DNA of 20,750 bases from positions 1 through 20,750 of IMG/VR virus record IMGVR_UViG_3300020450_000120. One strand, given 5' to 3'. Of the stretch, positions 1 through 7,797 are shown piece after piece; positions within the stretch are counted from its first letter, which is position 1, and each line of letters starts with the position of its first letter. The position numbers were made by a program, and so were the translations under genes. The notes below the pieces were generated by a model, which saw only the letters and a program-made list of their open reading frames with translations, was not told the DNA's origin and made no database searches. The DNA comes from a virus.

Positions 1-7
1 TGACATT

Positions 8-1072
8 ATGAGTGCATTAGTAAAAAGTTCTGGTAAAGAAACTGGAAAATTAAAATTAAATGTAACTAACATTAAAAGCACCTTATTGAAAGGTTCAAAG
101 ACCACTGCTAACTTAGCAAACATTAAAGAAAAATCTATATTTAAGAAGAAAGAAGCAGAGAAGATAAGGGCAGAAGAACAATCATTAGAATTGCAAAAAC
201 CAAAGAAAAAAATTAAACCAGAGTCATCACCGATTCAAGGTGGAAGTGTGCTTGATAAGTTGATCGAAGCAGGTATCTTTATATTGGGAGGATTCTTTGC
301 AAATGCCATACCTGAGTTAATTAAGGCACTTAAAGAGCCTTTTCAAAAAGCAATGGAATTTTTAAGAGGAATATATGATGGATTGAAAGATATATTTGAT
401 TTTATTATGGGAGGTGGTGCCGAAGAGGGAGATATAGAAACCAAAAAAGGAGAGGTGAACGCTCAACTTAAATTATTTGAGACAGATAGAGATGAAATTG
501 AAACTTTGGCAGAGTCTGGTAACGCTGAATATGATGAAGTTGAATCTGGTATTAATTCTCTTGATGAAAAGGAATTAGAAGATGTATCAGATGAGGATGC
601 AGAGTTGGATGATAGTGACCTCGATAAAGATGATTCACCTGATGCTGAGTTTAAACCAAAAGATCAAGAAGATCCATCTAACTTAACACCTGTAGAAGAA
701 AATCAAGTAGAGCAGGAGGTGGAGCAACCAACAACCGAAGAGACAAAAGAAGCAGTTGTTGAATCAATGAAGGAAGATCCAGAAGTTCAAAAATTAGCAG
801 AAGGTGGTAAATCTAAACAAGGTGCAGCAAATGAAACTACAAATATTAAAGATAGTATTCCAACACTCCTCAGTCCGGGTGAATATGTATTAAAGGCAAA
901 GATAGCAAAGGCTATTGGTTATGATGTACTAGATGGGATTAATGGTATTGGGCCTAGTTCTGGGACAATGGAAAAGTTCAAGGAAATTTCCATGTTAAAT
1001 AAAGGTAAGAAGAATGGTAAAACTGTAATTGTTAAACAAACACAAGTCGTTCAAACACCTATTCCAGTATAA
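8..1072 (+). CDS. Tape-measure-like or hub-associated virion structural protein
   Basis: A 354-aa protein. Residues 1-75 are strongly basic and helical, with many Lys and Glu. Residues about 80-135 form a hydrophobic or amphipathic stretch (for example GIFILGGFF) that could be a membrane-active or buried helix. Residues about 140-265 are very acidic (runs of Asp and Glu). Near residues 283-298 comes DSIPTLLSPGEYVLK, a motif known near the C-termini of phage tape-measure and tail-tip proteins (D-x-[VI]-P-x-[ML]-L-[TS]-P-G-E-[FY]-V). This motif and the position just before a gp27-like gene suggest a role in the tail hub or tube interior. The exact role is inferred. The gene overlaps the next start by one base (TAATG). 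No in-frame stop is visible in the seven bases upstream, so the true start could lie before the window. Confidence 0.6.
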   Translation: MSALVKSSGKETGKLKLNVTNIKSTLLKGSKTTANLANIKEKSIFKKKEAEKIRAEEQSLELQKPKKKIKPESSPIQGGSVLDKLIEAGIFILGGFFANAIPELIKALKEPFQKAMEFLRGIYDGLKDIFDFIMGGGAEEGDIETKKGEVNAQLKLFETDRDEIETLAESGNAEYDEVESGINSLDEKELEDVSDEDAELDDSDLDKDDSPDAEFKPKDQEDPSNLTPVEENQVEQEVEQPTTEETKEAVVESMKEDPEVQKLAEGGKSKQGAANETTNIKDSIPTLLSPGEYVLKAKIAKAIGYDVLDGINGIGPSSGTMEKFKEISMLNKGKKNGKTVIVKQTQVVQTPIPV

Positions 1073-2352
1073 TGGCAGCATCAGCATCAGGCCCATCCAG
1101 ATATAATACGATTGAGATAACTAAAAAAGGTAAAGAACCTGTAGAATTGAACGCAGGTTGTATATCGGTGGATTACTTTGAAAGTTTATATTCTCCTGTT
1201 GTCACAGCATCAGTTGTTTTCATAGACGCTGGTGGAAACGTAGAGGATGATAAAGGAAAATTGACAACAGTTAAGGAAGCATTACCTATTGAAGGATTGG
1301 AGGATGTGAAAATTAAAATCACTACTAAAACTGGTGAGTTGGATTTTACAAAAAAAGATAATATGTTTAAAGTGAATAGAGCTCCTGTGATTACAAAGGA
1401 AGCAAATCGTCAAGTGGTGATGTTAGACCTTGTAAATAAAAAGGAGAAACAAAATGATGACACTGCAATTTTTCGTAAGTATAAAGGTAAGATAAGTGAT
1501 AGTGTTAAGAAAATATTGAAGGAGGAGTTAAAAATATCAGGTGATAAGGTTGAAATTGATAAGACCGAAAACTCCTATAATTTTATAGGAAAAGGTCGTG
1601 GTGCATTAAATATTGTCAGAGATTTGTGTAGAAGATCAGTGCCTGTGAAGGGTGATGCAGGTTATTTTTTCTATCAAACTAAGAGTAAGTTTAAGTATAA
1701 GGCAATTGATGAGTTAATTAAACAGGAACCATTTGAAGAACCATATGTTTATACTGGTGCATTGAAATCAGACATGGAAACTCAAACTGATAGTAATGAT
1801 TTTAAAATTATGTTAGAACCTACATTTGTAAAAGATAACGATATTACTAAGGCACTAAAGTCAGGAACATATCGTAGTCGTAATGTATTTTTTAATCCTT
1901 ATACTTTTGAACATAAAGAGATAACCTATGATATAACAAAGGATGGTGTTAAAGAAACATTAGGTAATGCACCTGAATTTGCAGAGGATGTGCAAGGTTT
2001 TACAAAAACAAATCATCATATCTTGGACATAGGAAGTCTAGATCCTAATCCAACTGTAGATATTAATAATGATCCACAGAAATGGCAAGCAACTTCAGTG
2101 ATGAGATACAATCTTTTACATACACAGATTGTCAAAATACAAGTACCTTGTAATGTGGAGTTGGAGGCTGGTGATATAATTCAAATTGAATTGGAATCTC
2201 CAAGTGATACAAAGGAAACAAGTAAATTTGATGAGCAACAAAGTGGAAGATACATCATACTTCATTTATGTCATCATTTTGATAGTGATAGGTCAATCAC
2301 TTCACTTACATTAGTAAGAGATACATACGGAAGACGCAAGAGGAAAAAATGA
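1072..2352 (+). CDS. Baseplate hub protein, gp27-like
   Basis: A 426-aa protein with the layout of the T4 gp27/VgrG-N hub fold. A beta-rich N-terminus (residues 10-100) contains YFESLYSPVVTASVVFIDAG. A middle part has the alternating Lys/Glu segment SVKKILKEEL and then GRGALNIVRDLCRRSVP, which is typical of hub proteins that thread a peptide into a paired beta-barrel. A C-terminal barrel (about residues 345-420) carries LEAGDIIQIELESPS and SGRYIILHL. In T4, gp27 forms the trimer that caps the tail tube and holds gp5, and the OB-fold gene that follows here fits that pairing. The start overlaps the preceding stop by one base and the end overlaps the next start by four bases (ATGA). The family is assigned from motif pattern and context; the gene could equally be called a generic virion structural protein. 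Confidence 0.65.
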   Translation: MAASASGPSRYNTIEITKKGKEPVELNAGCISVDYFESLYSPVVTASVVFIDAGGNVEDDKGKLTTVKEALPIEGLEDVKIKITTKTGELDFTKKDNMFKVNRAPVITKEANRQVVMLDLVNKKEKQNDDTAIFRKYKGKISDSVKKILKEELKISGDKVEIDKTENSYNFIGKGRGALNIVRDLCRRSVPVKGDAGYFFYQTKSKFKYKAIDELIKQEPFEEPYVYTGALKSDMETQTDSNDFKIMLEPTFVKDNDITKALKSGTYRSRNVFFNPYTFEHKEITYDITKDGVKETLGNAPEFAEDVQGFTKTNHHILDIGSLDPNPTVDINNDPQKWQATSVMRYNLLHTQIVKIQVPCNVELEAGDIIQIELESPSDTKETSKFDEQQSGRYIILHLCHHFDSDRSITSLTLVRDTYGRRKRKK

Positions 2353-3164
2353 CAGACGATATTAAACAACCGAGTTTTTTTAGGGATGGTGCTGAATTTT
2401 GGATAGGGCAGGTTGTATCCACTAAAGCACAGAAACTTCAAATCGCTGGACAGGGGTGGGGTTGGAGATATAAGGTTCGCATTATGGGATCTTATTCTGA
2501 TGCAGATAATGTTCCTGATGAAGAGGTGCATAACGCAGTTGTTATGTTTGGTGTTACAGATGGAACCGGATTAGGTGGTCGTCTTAAACCGTGTAAAATT
2601 ACACAAAGTGATATAGTGTTTGGTGTCTTCATGGCCCCCGATCAAAATTTTCCTGTAATAATGGGATTACTTGGCCCTACGGGTGGTAGAAAAAAATTAG
2701 ATAAAAAATTTGGTCAGACAACTGGATTTACTAAAGAATTAAGGCCCGGACAATGTGGAAATCAAGAGAGAAATGAACAGGGAAATGTATTTACACCAAA
2801 AGTAAATGCAAATAATGAGAACGTCACAGGAAGTGGTATAGGTAAAGAGGTTAATGAAAATAAAATACAACAACAACTCGGAGTTGATCCTAATTCTCAA
2901 CAGGTAAATGCAAATCCCAAACCAAATGGTCTAAAAGAGTTTGACTTCACTGGTTTTAGTCAGGATGATATTAAAGGCATGGTCACAGAGACTGAGAATT
3001 TTACAAACAATATAAAGGATGATGTTCTTAAACTAGGAGATAAAATAAAAAATGAAGCACCATTTGATGAATTAAAAAATACTGCTGAGAGATTAACACC
3101 TGAATTAAAGAATATTGCAGAGAGTTTTGGTGCTGATATCGCAGGAGGTTTTGAATTTCTATAA
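2349..3164 (+). CDS. Baseplate central spike OB-fold protein, gp5 N-terminal-like, lacking lysozyme
   Basis: A 271-aa protein. Residues 14-115 read as the OB-fold of gp5/VgrG spikes: FWIGQVVSTKAQ opens the barrel, YKVRIMGSYS follows, and DIVFGVFMAPDQNFPVIMGLLG closes it. This matches the T4 gp5 order of V-x-V-R-V, then a G-x-V-x-G segment, then an I-V-L-G-x-x-G strand. T4 gp5 then has a lysozyme domain and a triple beta-helix. Here residues about 120-271 are instead Asn/Gln/Lys-rich and helical, with no lysozyme motif. The needle is probably supplied by the gene at 5265. The start is supported by the Shine-Dalgarno AAGAGG at 2338-2343 and a four-base overlap with the gp27-like gene. Confidence 0.7.
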   Translation: MTDDIKQPSFFRDGAEFWIGQVVSTKAQKLQIAGQGWGWRYKVRIMGSYSDADNVPDEEVHNAVVMFGVTDGTGLGGRLKPCKITQSDIVFGVFMAPDQNFPVIMGLLGPTGGRKKLDKKFGQTTGFTKELRPGQCGNQERNEQGNVFTPKVNANNENVTGSGIGKEVNENKIQQQLGVDPNSQQVNANPKPNGLKEFDFTGFSQDDIKGMVTETENFTNNIKDDVLKLGDKIKNEAPFDELKNTAERLTPELKNIAESFGADIAGGFEFL

Positions 3165-3174
3165 TAAATAAAGT

Positions 3175-5265
3175 ATGACTAACTCACAATTCCTACCAAA
3201 AGAGAGCGAAAGACTTGCTTCTGAAATTTTTAAATCACCCCCACCAGAGTTTTTGTCTGGTGATCAGAAGAACTTTTTTACTCAATTAATACAGGATAAT
3301 CCTGTTGGTTATTCAAGTGAGATTAAAGAATTAAAAAAACTTTACCCAAATGATTTGGGTAATATTAATTCTTTTGATCCATCACAAATAACTAAGTTAC
3401 CGAGTAGTGGATTTAATGATTATTTGAGACGATCAAATAATTATGCTGGTCAAATAGCTCCTAAATTGATTTCGTTGTCTGATACTTCAGGCACATCAAT
3501 TATTTTACCAGATGGTGAGTCTGATAATTTCTTCGAGAAGGTCGAGTCGAAGACTAAAAATTATTTTAATAAAATTAGTAAGGTCAACGACTTCACTACT
3601 AATATTCCCGGTGAATTGAAAAAACTTACAAACTCAATTGGTGGTGCTTCACAATCATTTGTCGGAGCAATCTCTAATTCTCTACAAGATAGTTTAGTTA
3701 AGTTTATTGATGGTGGCATGGCAAAACTTGCCTCTCTTTACTTTAGTATGAACCCAATTGCTTCAGTTGCTCTTAAATTAGTTAAAAAATTCCAAGGTAG
3801 TTTGGTTGGGCCTGTAAGTAAACTCTTCAAAGGCATGGAATGTTTGACAACTAAAGTCTCACAGGCCATGGGTGGTGTAATAAGTGATATGCTGACAGGC
3901 ATGACTAAGAATATGATTAATGCTCCAACTTGTGCTTCTCAACAGTTTATTGGTGCTTTGACTAATAAAATTGGAGATGCAATGTCAGACGCAGTGACTC
4001 CAGCAATTCAACCAATATTAAGCATACTTGCTCCGATTGGTGCTAGTTTTGATGTGAAGGGTGTCATACTAGGTGGTATTGACTTTATGAAAAAATCAGG
4101 TGACATTTTCAAATGTGCTCCTCCAGCAAAACAAACATCATCAAAGAAGTATGTGATTGATGGCGGCCCTAAAAAAGACAAATCACAGGCAGAAAGTCAA
4201 GGATTCTTAGATCAAGCACTTGCAGCAGCATCATCAGCAAGTTCAGTGGTTGATAGAGTCAAGCAAGGATTAGATTCTGGAGTTCCACAGCAACTTTCTA
4301 AATTTGAAGAGGAATATGGTCAATGGTCAATATTCGGATCAAAAGTAGGTGAAGCAACTGATCAAGGTATTGGTGGTGGTAATTGCTACACAGGAAATAA
4401 TTTTAGTTGTGGCCCTGCTACCATAGATTTCTTCGGTGGTACAGGAGAGGGTGCATCAGGTAAAGTTATTCTTGGTAGTTTTATTACTAAGTTTGATAAG
4501 GATGATTTATTTGGAACACTGACAAAAACTGCTGGTATCATGGGTGTTGAGATCACAAATCCCGGTGAGGGATATGCAGAACCACCTCTTGTGTCATTCA
4601 ATGATTCATGTGATCAAGGATATGGTGCGTATGCAAAAGCAATAATTGACGAAAATATTACATCTTCAACATATGGTCAAGTTATCAAAGTTGTTGTACT
4701 ATCAGAGGGCGTTAATTATCCAACAGATGGTTTAGATGAAGTTGAGGCATTTATAAGTGATATTATTATCGAGGATCCCGGAATTGGATATCAAGATGGA
4801 GTTATATCTGAAGATATAGTTCCAATTATCAGAAATGGTAGAGTTGAAGCAGTGGAAATTAGAGAACAAATACCCTATAAATCATTACCTGATTTATTTG
4901 TAGAGTCTGAAACAGGAACAGGAGCAGTATTAAGACCAATTATGTCTACTAAGAGGGAAGAGAGAAGAACAGATCCCACTCAGGCCGGTGCATTTAAGGT
5001 TATTCAGTGTGTTGGAACATTCCCTGTATCAGAGGTGTCACCCATCACTAAAAAATTATCTGTTGTAAGAGAACCAGAATCAACTACTACATCCACAAAT
5101 GAAGATATTGAAATTAGTACACCGACTTCAGAAGAAACAACAACCACTACTACACAAACTCAAATAAGCACACCAGCACAACAATCGACACCAACACCGC
5201 CAAGCACACCGCCAAGCACACCACCTAGTGACCCACCATCAGGTGGAGGAGGTTATGGTTACTAA
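3175..5265 (+). CDS. Large virion structural protein with GxGY modules and a Pro/Thr tail
   Basis: A 696-aa protein lying between the OB-fold spike gene and the beta-helix spike gene, so probably baseplate or spike-associated. Residues 1-140 are polar. Residues about 145-310 are helical and hydrophobic with scattered Cys (MECL, PTCAS, FKCAPP). Residues about 400-445 are Gly/Cys-rich (GGNCYTGNNFSCGPA, then a GGTGEGASG stretch). Residues about 457-590 hold three related beta segments with the pattern I-x-[ND]-P-G-x-G-Y: ITNPGEGY, then VVLSEGVNY, then IIEDPGIGY. The last 55 residues are Thr/Ser/Pro-rich and end in GGGGYGY, a flexible linker-like tail. I know no function beyond virion structure. 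The ATG is ten bases after the previous stop with only a weak Shine-Dalgarno. The stop overlaps the next ATG by one base. Confidence 0.7.
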   Translation: MTNSQFLPKESERLASEIFKSPPPEFLSGDQKNFFTQLIQDNPVGYSSEIKELKKLYPNDLGNINSFDPSQITKLPSSGFNDYLRRSNNYAGQIAPKLISLSDTSGTSIILPDGESDNFFEKVESKTKNYFNKISKVNDFTTNIPGELKKLTNSIGGASQSFVGAISNSLQDSLVKFIDGGMAKLASLYFSMNPIASVALKLVKKFQGSLVGPVSKLFKGMECLTTKVSQAMGGVISDMLTGMTKNMINAPTCASQQFIGALTNKIGDAMSDAVTPAIQPILSILAPIGASFDVKGVILGGIDFMKKSGDIFKCAPPAKQTSSKKYVIDGGPKKDKSQAESQGFLDQALAAASSASSVVDRVKQGLDSGVPQQLSKFEEEYGQWSIFGSKVGEATDQGIGGGNCYTGNNFSCGPATIDFFGGTGEGASGKVILGSFITKFDKDDLFGTLTKTAGIMGVEITNPGEGYAEPPLVSFNDSCDQGYGAYAKAIIDENITSSTYGQVIKVVVLSEGVNYPTDGLDEVEAFISDIIIEDPGIGYQDGVISEDIVPIIRNGRVEAVEIREQIPYKSLPDLFVESETGTGAVLRPIMSTKREERRTDPTQAGAFKVIQCVGTFPVSEVSPITKKLSVVREPESTTTSTNEDIEISTPTSEETTTTTTQTQISTPAQQSTPTPPSTPPSTPPSDPPSGGGGYGY
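4540..4980 (+). other. Region of GxGY beta modules
   Basis: This covers residues 456-602 of the 696-aa protein. Three segments share an I/V-rich strand followed by a turn ending in G-x-G-Y or a degenerate form: residues 460-467, one around residues 508-515, and one around 528-535. The same kind of turn (IIDGGSGYTNG) occurs inside the 1957-aa fibre near residues 1143-1153. This suggests a shared small module used in different virion proteins. Its structure and ligand are unknown. Confidence 0.45.
5197..5232 (+). repeat. 12-bp tandem repeat coding the Pro-rich tail
   Basis: Two exact copies of CCGCCAAGCACA are followed by one diverged copy (CCACCTAGTGAC). They encode the P-P-S-T units near the C-terminus of the 696-aa protein. 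The copy number could vary by slippage. Confidence 0.7.
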
Positions 5266-5807
5266 TGTCTGAATCACAAGAAGCAAGACAACTTGAATTA
5301 TTTGGTGAAAAATTATTCCTAGAAGTTAATGCCAATGTACCTGATGGCCCGGGTAAATGTGCATATATCATATCATCAACAACAAATGATAAAGTAAAGT
5401 ATAATCAAAGTTTGCATGAAGGATCAGGATTGTCTAGGATTAACGCAGATAAAGTATTACAAATTGAAGCAGGAAATAAATGCCAAACTAATGAAAAGTC
5501 AATACCTATCACTGCACATAATGGTGATATCTTTCTTTCTGCACAAAATGGTAGAATATTATTTGATGCCAAAGAGATTATTTTGAGTGCTGATACAAAT
5601 GTTAAAATTGTAGGATCTAGAATACAAGTTGGATATAATCAAGGCGGTGCTACTGATCAAGTTGATATAAATGGTGGAAAAATACATCTTAACTGTGGTT
5701 CTAAATGCACACTTAAAGATAAAGTCTTATATAACAATGCTTTTGCAGCATTTGCAAGTGCATATGTCGGATATAATAAATGGTACAATAGTCTTCTTCC
5801 GAAATAA
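5265..5807 (+). CDS. Beta-helix spike protein, gp5 C-terminal or VgrG-needle-like
   Basis: A 180-aa protein. Residues about 60-150 show short regular strands with alternating hydrophobic residues: KVLQIEAGNKC, ITAHNGDIFLSAQNG, ILFDAKEIILSADTNVKI and GGKIHLNCGSKC. This resembles the needle part of T4 gp5 and VgrG proteins, a trimeric triple-stranded beta-helix at the tip of the membrane-piercing spike. The cysteines near the end (LNCGSKC) could help stabilise the tip or bind metal; that is a guess. The protein starts at a TAATG junction with AGGAGG at 5247-5252. Its place three genes after the gp27-like gene and two after the OB-fold gene supports a spike role. It does not show the Pro-Ala-Ala-Arg signature of PAAR tip proteins. 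Confidence 0.6.
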   Translation: MSESQEARQLELFGEKLFLEVNANVPDGPGKCAYIISSTTNDKVKYNQSLHEGSGLSRINADKVLQIEAGNKCQTNEKSIPITAHNGDIFLSAQNGRILFDAKEIILSADTNVKIVGSRIQVGYNQGGATDQVDINGGKIHLNCGSKCTLKDKVLYNNAFAAFASAYVGYNKWYNSLLPK

Positions 5808-6850
5808 TGACAGATATACCTATAAATCAACAAGCAGAGGTTTCTGACGGTAATTCCGTCTTTGACGATGTTTGGATTTTAAACAAATTACACTATGATT
5901 TTACAAACTCAGGTACAATCACCATATCTAATTTAAATGTAATTGGTATTTCAACTTTTACTGGTGATATAAGTGTAGATGAAATAACCGTGAGAAACGT
6001 TGATGTGACTGGGATTGCCACTGTTGGTGGTAATCTATATGTGGGTGGTGGAATTGCGGATTCCAATAATGATTTTGGAACTTCAGGTGAAATACTAGAG
6101 TCAACTGGTAATGGAACGAGATGGATTGCAGCAAACACTACTAGTGTTGCAAATGCAATTAATGTTGGTGTAACAGAAGTTTCAGATAGTAATGATAAGT
6201 TTGTTTCATTTTTTAATGGTAATAGCGGTAACTTACCAAATCAAGTTGATTCAGATCTAAAGTATAATGCCACCACAAATGTTTTATCAGCAGTTAAGTT
6301 TTCTGGTGACGGGTCATTATTAACGAATATTCAAGCTGGTCAAGTTCAGGGAAATAGTATATTTGTTTCAGGAATGATAATTCTATGGTCTGGTACTATT
6401 GCCTCGATTCCAACTGGTTTTGTATTATGTGATGGTCAAAACAACACACCTGATTTAAGAGATAAATTTATCATAGGAGCTAGACAAGATAATAGTGGTG
6501 TAGCAAAAAGTAATGTAGAGGGATCACTCACACAAACTGGTGGTGATAAAGATGCGGTTGTAGTATCACACGATCATACAGTAGATCATAATCATGGATT
6601 TACAACAGGGAGTGATGGAGTTCATACACACAATTATCAGGTAAGATTAAGTAATAGAAACCTTGATGATGATGAAGGAAACCAAACAACAAATACAACT
6701 ACAACAACCAATACAACAGCAAGTGCTGGATCTCACAGTCATTCTGGAACTACTAATAATTCAAATCCAACAACAAGTCCATCTGGTTCATCTTCCTCAA
6801 ACGCAAACTTACCTCCATATTTTGCACTTGCATACATCATGAAAACATAG
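5807..6850 (+). CDS. Short tail fibre or collar-domain protein, gp12-like
   Basis: A 347-aa protein. Residues 30-90 have fibre repeats of the V-T-G-I-A-T type found in marine T4-like fibres. Residues 189-225 match the phage tail collar domain: GMIILWSGTI, then GFVLCDGQ, then TPDLRDKFIIGA. After it lie His-rich pairs H255-D-H257 and H261-N-H263, then HTH and HSH. These recall the metal-binding His pairs of T4 gp12. The C-terminus ANLPPYFALAYIMKT is the usual end of this family. The long Thr/Asn run near residues 290-305 is low complexity. The protein probably trimerises and binds the host surface from the baseplate. It starts at a TAATG junction and is the last gene of the hub operon. Confidence 0.8.
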   Translation: MTDIPINQQAEVSDGNSVFDDVWILNKLHYDFTNSGTITISNLNVIGISTFTGDISVDEITVRNVDVTGIATVGGNLYVGGGIADSNNDFGTSGEILESTGNGTRWIAANTTSVANAINVGVTEVSDSNDKFVSFFNGNSGNLPNQVDSDLKYNATTNVLSAVKFSGDGSLLTNIQAGQVQGNSIFVSGMIILWSGTIASIPTGFVLCDGQNNTPDLRDKFIIGARQDNSGVAKSNVEGSLTQTGGDKDAVVVSHDHTVDHNHGFTTGSDGVHTHNYQVRLSNRNLDDDEGNQTTNTTTTTNTTASAGSHSHSGTTNNSNPTTSPSGSSSSNANLPPYFALAYIMKT

Positions 6851-6856
6851 TATAAT
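6828..6856 (+). promoter_or_regulatory. Possible sigma70 promoter upstream of the first oxygenase
   Basis: A perfect -10 hexamer TATAAT (6851-6856) lies 17 bp after TTGCAT (6828-6833), which matches only three of six -35 positions. It sits in the gap before the gene at 6877 and overlaps the end of the collar gene. In AT-rich DNA a TATAAT can occur by chance, so this rests on spacing and position. Confidence 0.4.
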
Positions 6857-6864
6857 AATACTAT
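6847..6864 (+). other. AT-rich inverted repeat between genes
   Basis: ATAGTAT (6847-6853) pairs with ATACTAT (6858-6864) across the loop AATA, followed by TGGGATTTTTG. It could be a weak transcription-pause hairpin after the hub operon. The stem has only two G-C pairs and the T tract is offset, so it is not a convincing terminator. It overlaps the possible -10 element. Confidence 0.3.
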
Positions 6865-6876
6865 TGGGATTTTTGA

Positions 6877-7503
6877 ATGAGTTTACTTGATACAAGACCT
6901 AAAGCAGAGGTAAAGGATTTTATATACATTAAAAAAAATTCTATTACAGAGTCCTTTTGTGAACATGTAATTGCAAAATTTAATGAAGACCCTAGAAAGG
7001 GTGATGGTGTCATAGGTTTTAATGCTCAGAGAGTTGACAAGACAGTTAAAGATACAAAAGACATTCATATATCCACTGCCGAGGGATGGGAAAATGAAGA
7101 TAAAATATTTTTTGATGCACTTGGTATAGGTTTACAAGAATATAGTGAGTATCTTGAAAATTTAAATGAGGGATGTTGTAAAGGATTTCCAAACCCCACA
7201 TTTAATTCATCTGATACAGGATATAAAGTACAAAAGTATCAGCCAAATGGACATTATCATTGGCACCATGATTGGTCAATGTCTGCAAATCCTGTTGCAT
7301 CAAGAGTTTTTACTTTTATGTGGTATCTGAATACTATAGAAGAGAAAGATGAGGGATATACGGAGTTTGCAGATGGCACTAGGGTTCAGCCTGTTTGTGG
7401 TAATTTAATATTCTTTCCTGCCACTTGGACATTTCTACATCGCGGATACCCACCCAAAGTTGAAAAATATCTATGTAATGGTTGGATTCATTCAAGACCC
7501 TGA
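6877..7503 (+). CDS. 2OG-Fe(II) oxygenase (prolyl-4-hydroxylase-like)
   Basis: A 208-aa protein of the 2-oxoglutarate/Fe(II) dioxygenase superfamily, which couples oxidative decarboxylation of 2OG to hydroxylation of a substrate. The double-stranded beta-helix core spans residues about 110-206. The iron ligands are H130-x-D132 (in HWHHDW) and distal H188 (FLHRG). K197, in VEKYLC, is placed to bind the 2OG carboxylate. The preceding GNLIFFPATW is the usual strand before the distal His. The substrate is unknown; small enzymes of this kind are common in marine T4-like phages. The gene lies directly after a tail-fibre gene, which allows but does not prove a virion-protein target. The start has a weak GGGA about seven bases upstream. 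Confidence 0.85.
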   Translation: MSLLDTRPKAEVKDFIYIKKNSITESFCEHVIAKFNEDPRKGDGVIGFNAQRVDKTVKDTKDIHISTAEGWENEDKIFFDALGIGLQEYSEYLENLNEGCCKGFPNPTFNSSDTGYKVQKYQPNGHYHWHHDWSMSANPVASRVFTFMWYLNTIEEKDEGYTEFADGTRVQPVCGNLIFFPATWTFLHRGYPPKVEKYLCNGWIHSRP

Positions 7504-7504
7504 G

Positions 7505-7533
7505 TTGACAGAAATACCTATATATGTTATGCT
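7505..7533 (+). promoter_or_regulatory. Strong sigma70-type promoter with extended -10
   Basis: A perfect -35 TTGACA (7505-7510) is followed after exactly 17 bp by TATGCT (7528-7533), which is preceded by TGT (7525-7527), an extended -10. This is the best vegetative promoter in the window. It starts right after the oxygenase stop and would give a leader of about 15 bases before the gene at 7555, whose GGAG (7544-7547) lies seven bases before the ATG. It implies use of the host sigma factor. Confidence 0.65.
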
Positions 7534-7554
7534 ACTAGAAAACGGAGAACCTCA

Positions 7555-7797
7555 ATGCACGGTAAGCCCTATGTCGATGGCGTAATTATTGACATATGCA
7601 AACGTAGTTTTCGCATAGTCAGCGATACAGGAGCAGAGCAGGTTATAAAGTGTGAAACACCTCAAGAATTTTTGGATGTACTAGATGTATGTCATCAATT
7701 TTTGGATAAACATGAAATACAATATGCGGAAATAGCAACGAAACCTAAGAGAAAAACACGCAAGAGACCAACTTCAGATACCAATGAAAAACTTTAA
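7555..7797 (+). CDS. Small hypothetical protein, 80 aa
   Basis: No family is recognised. The first 35 residues look like a small beta unit (GVIIDICKRSFRIVSDTGAE, then VIKCETPQEF). They are followed by a helix (FLDVLDVCHQFLDKH) and a very basic C-terminus (KPKRKTRKRP). There are three Cys (residues 15, 33 and 46). The basic tail could bind nucleic acid; that is a guess. The start is well supported by GGAG at 7544-7547, and a strong sigma70-like promoter lies directly upstream. The end overlaps the next gene by 14 bases, so the two are co-transcribed. Confidence 0.65.
   Translation: MHGKPYVDGVIIDICKRSFRIVSDTGAEQVIKCETPQEFLDVLDVCHQFLDKHEIQYAEIATKPKRKTRKRPTSDTNEKL

Noticed and set aside
8-1072. 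The hydrophobic stretch near residues 85-100 as proof of a holin or membrane protein
   Set aside because: A single such stretch in a protein with a tape-measure-type C-terminal motif fits a tail component better.
1261-1266. TTGACA inside the gp27-like gene as a promoter
   Set aside because: It lies mid-gene with no matching -10 at usual spacing and no gene start after it; other internal TTGACA copies (for example near 9050) are similar.
3163-3170. AATAAATA before the gene at 3175 as a late promoter
   Set aside because: It ends four bases before the ATG, so transcription would start at or after the start codon.
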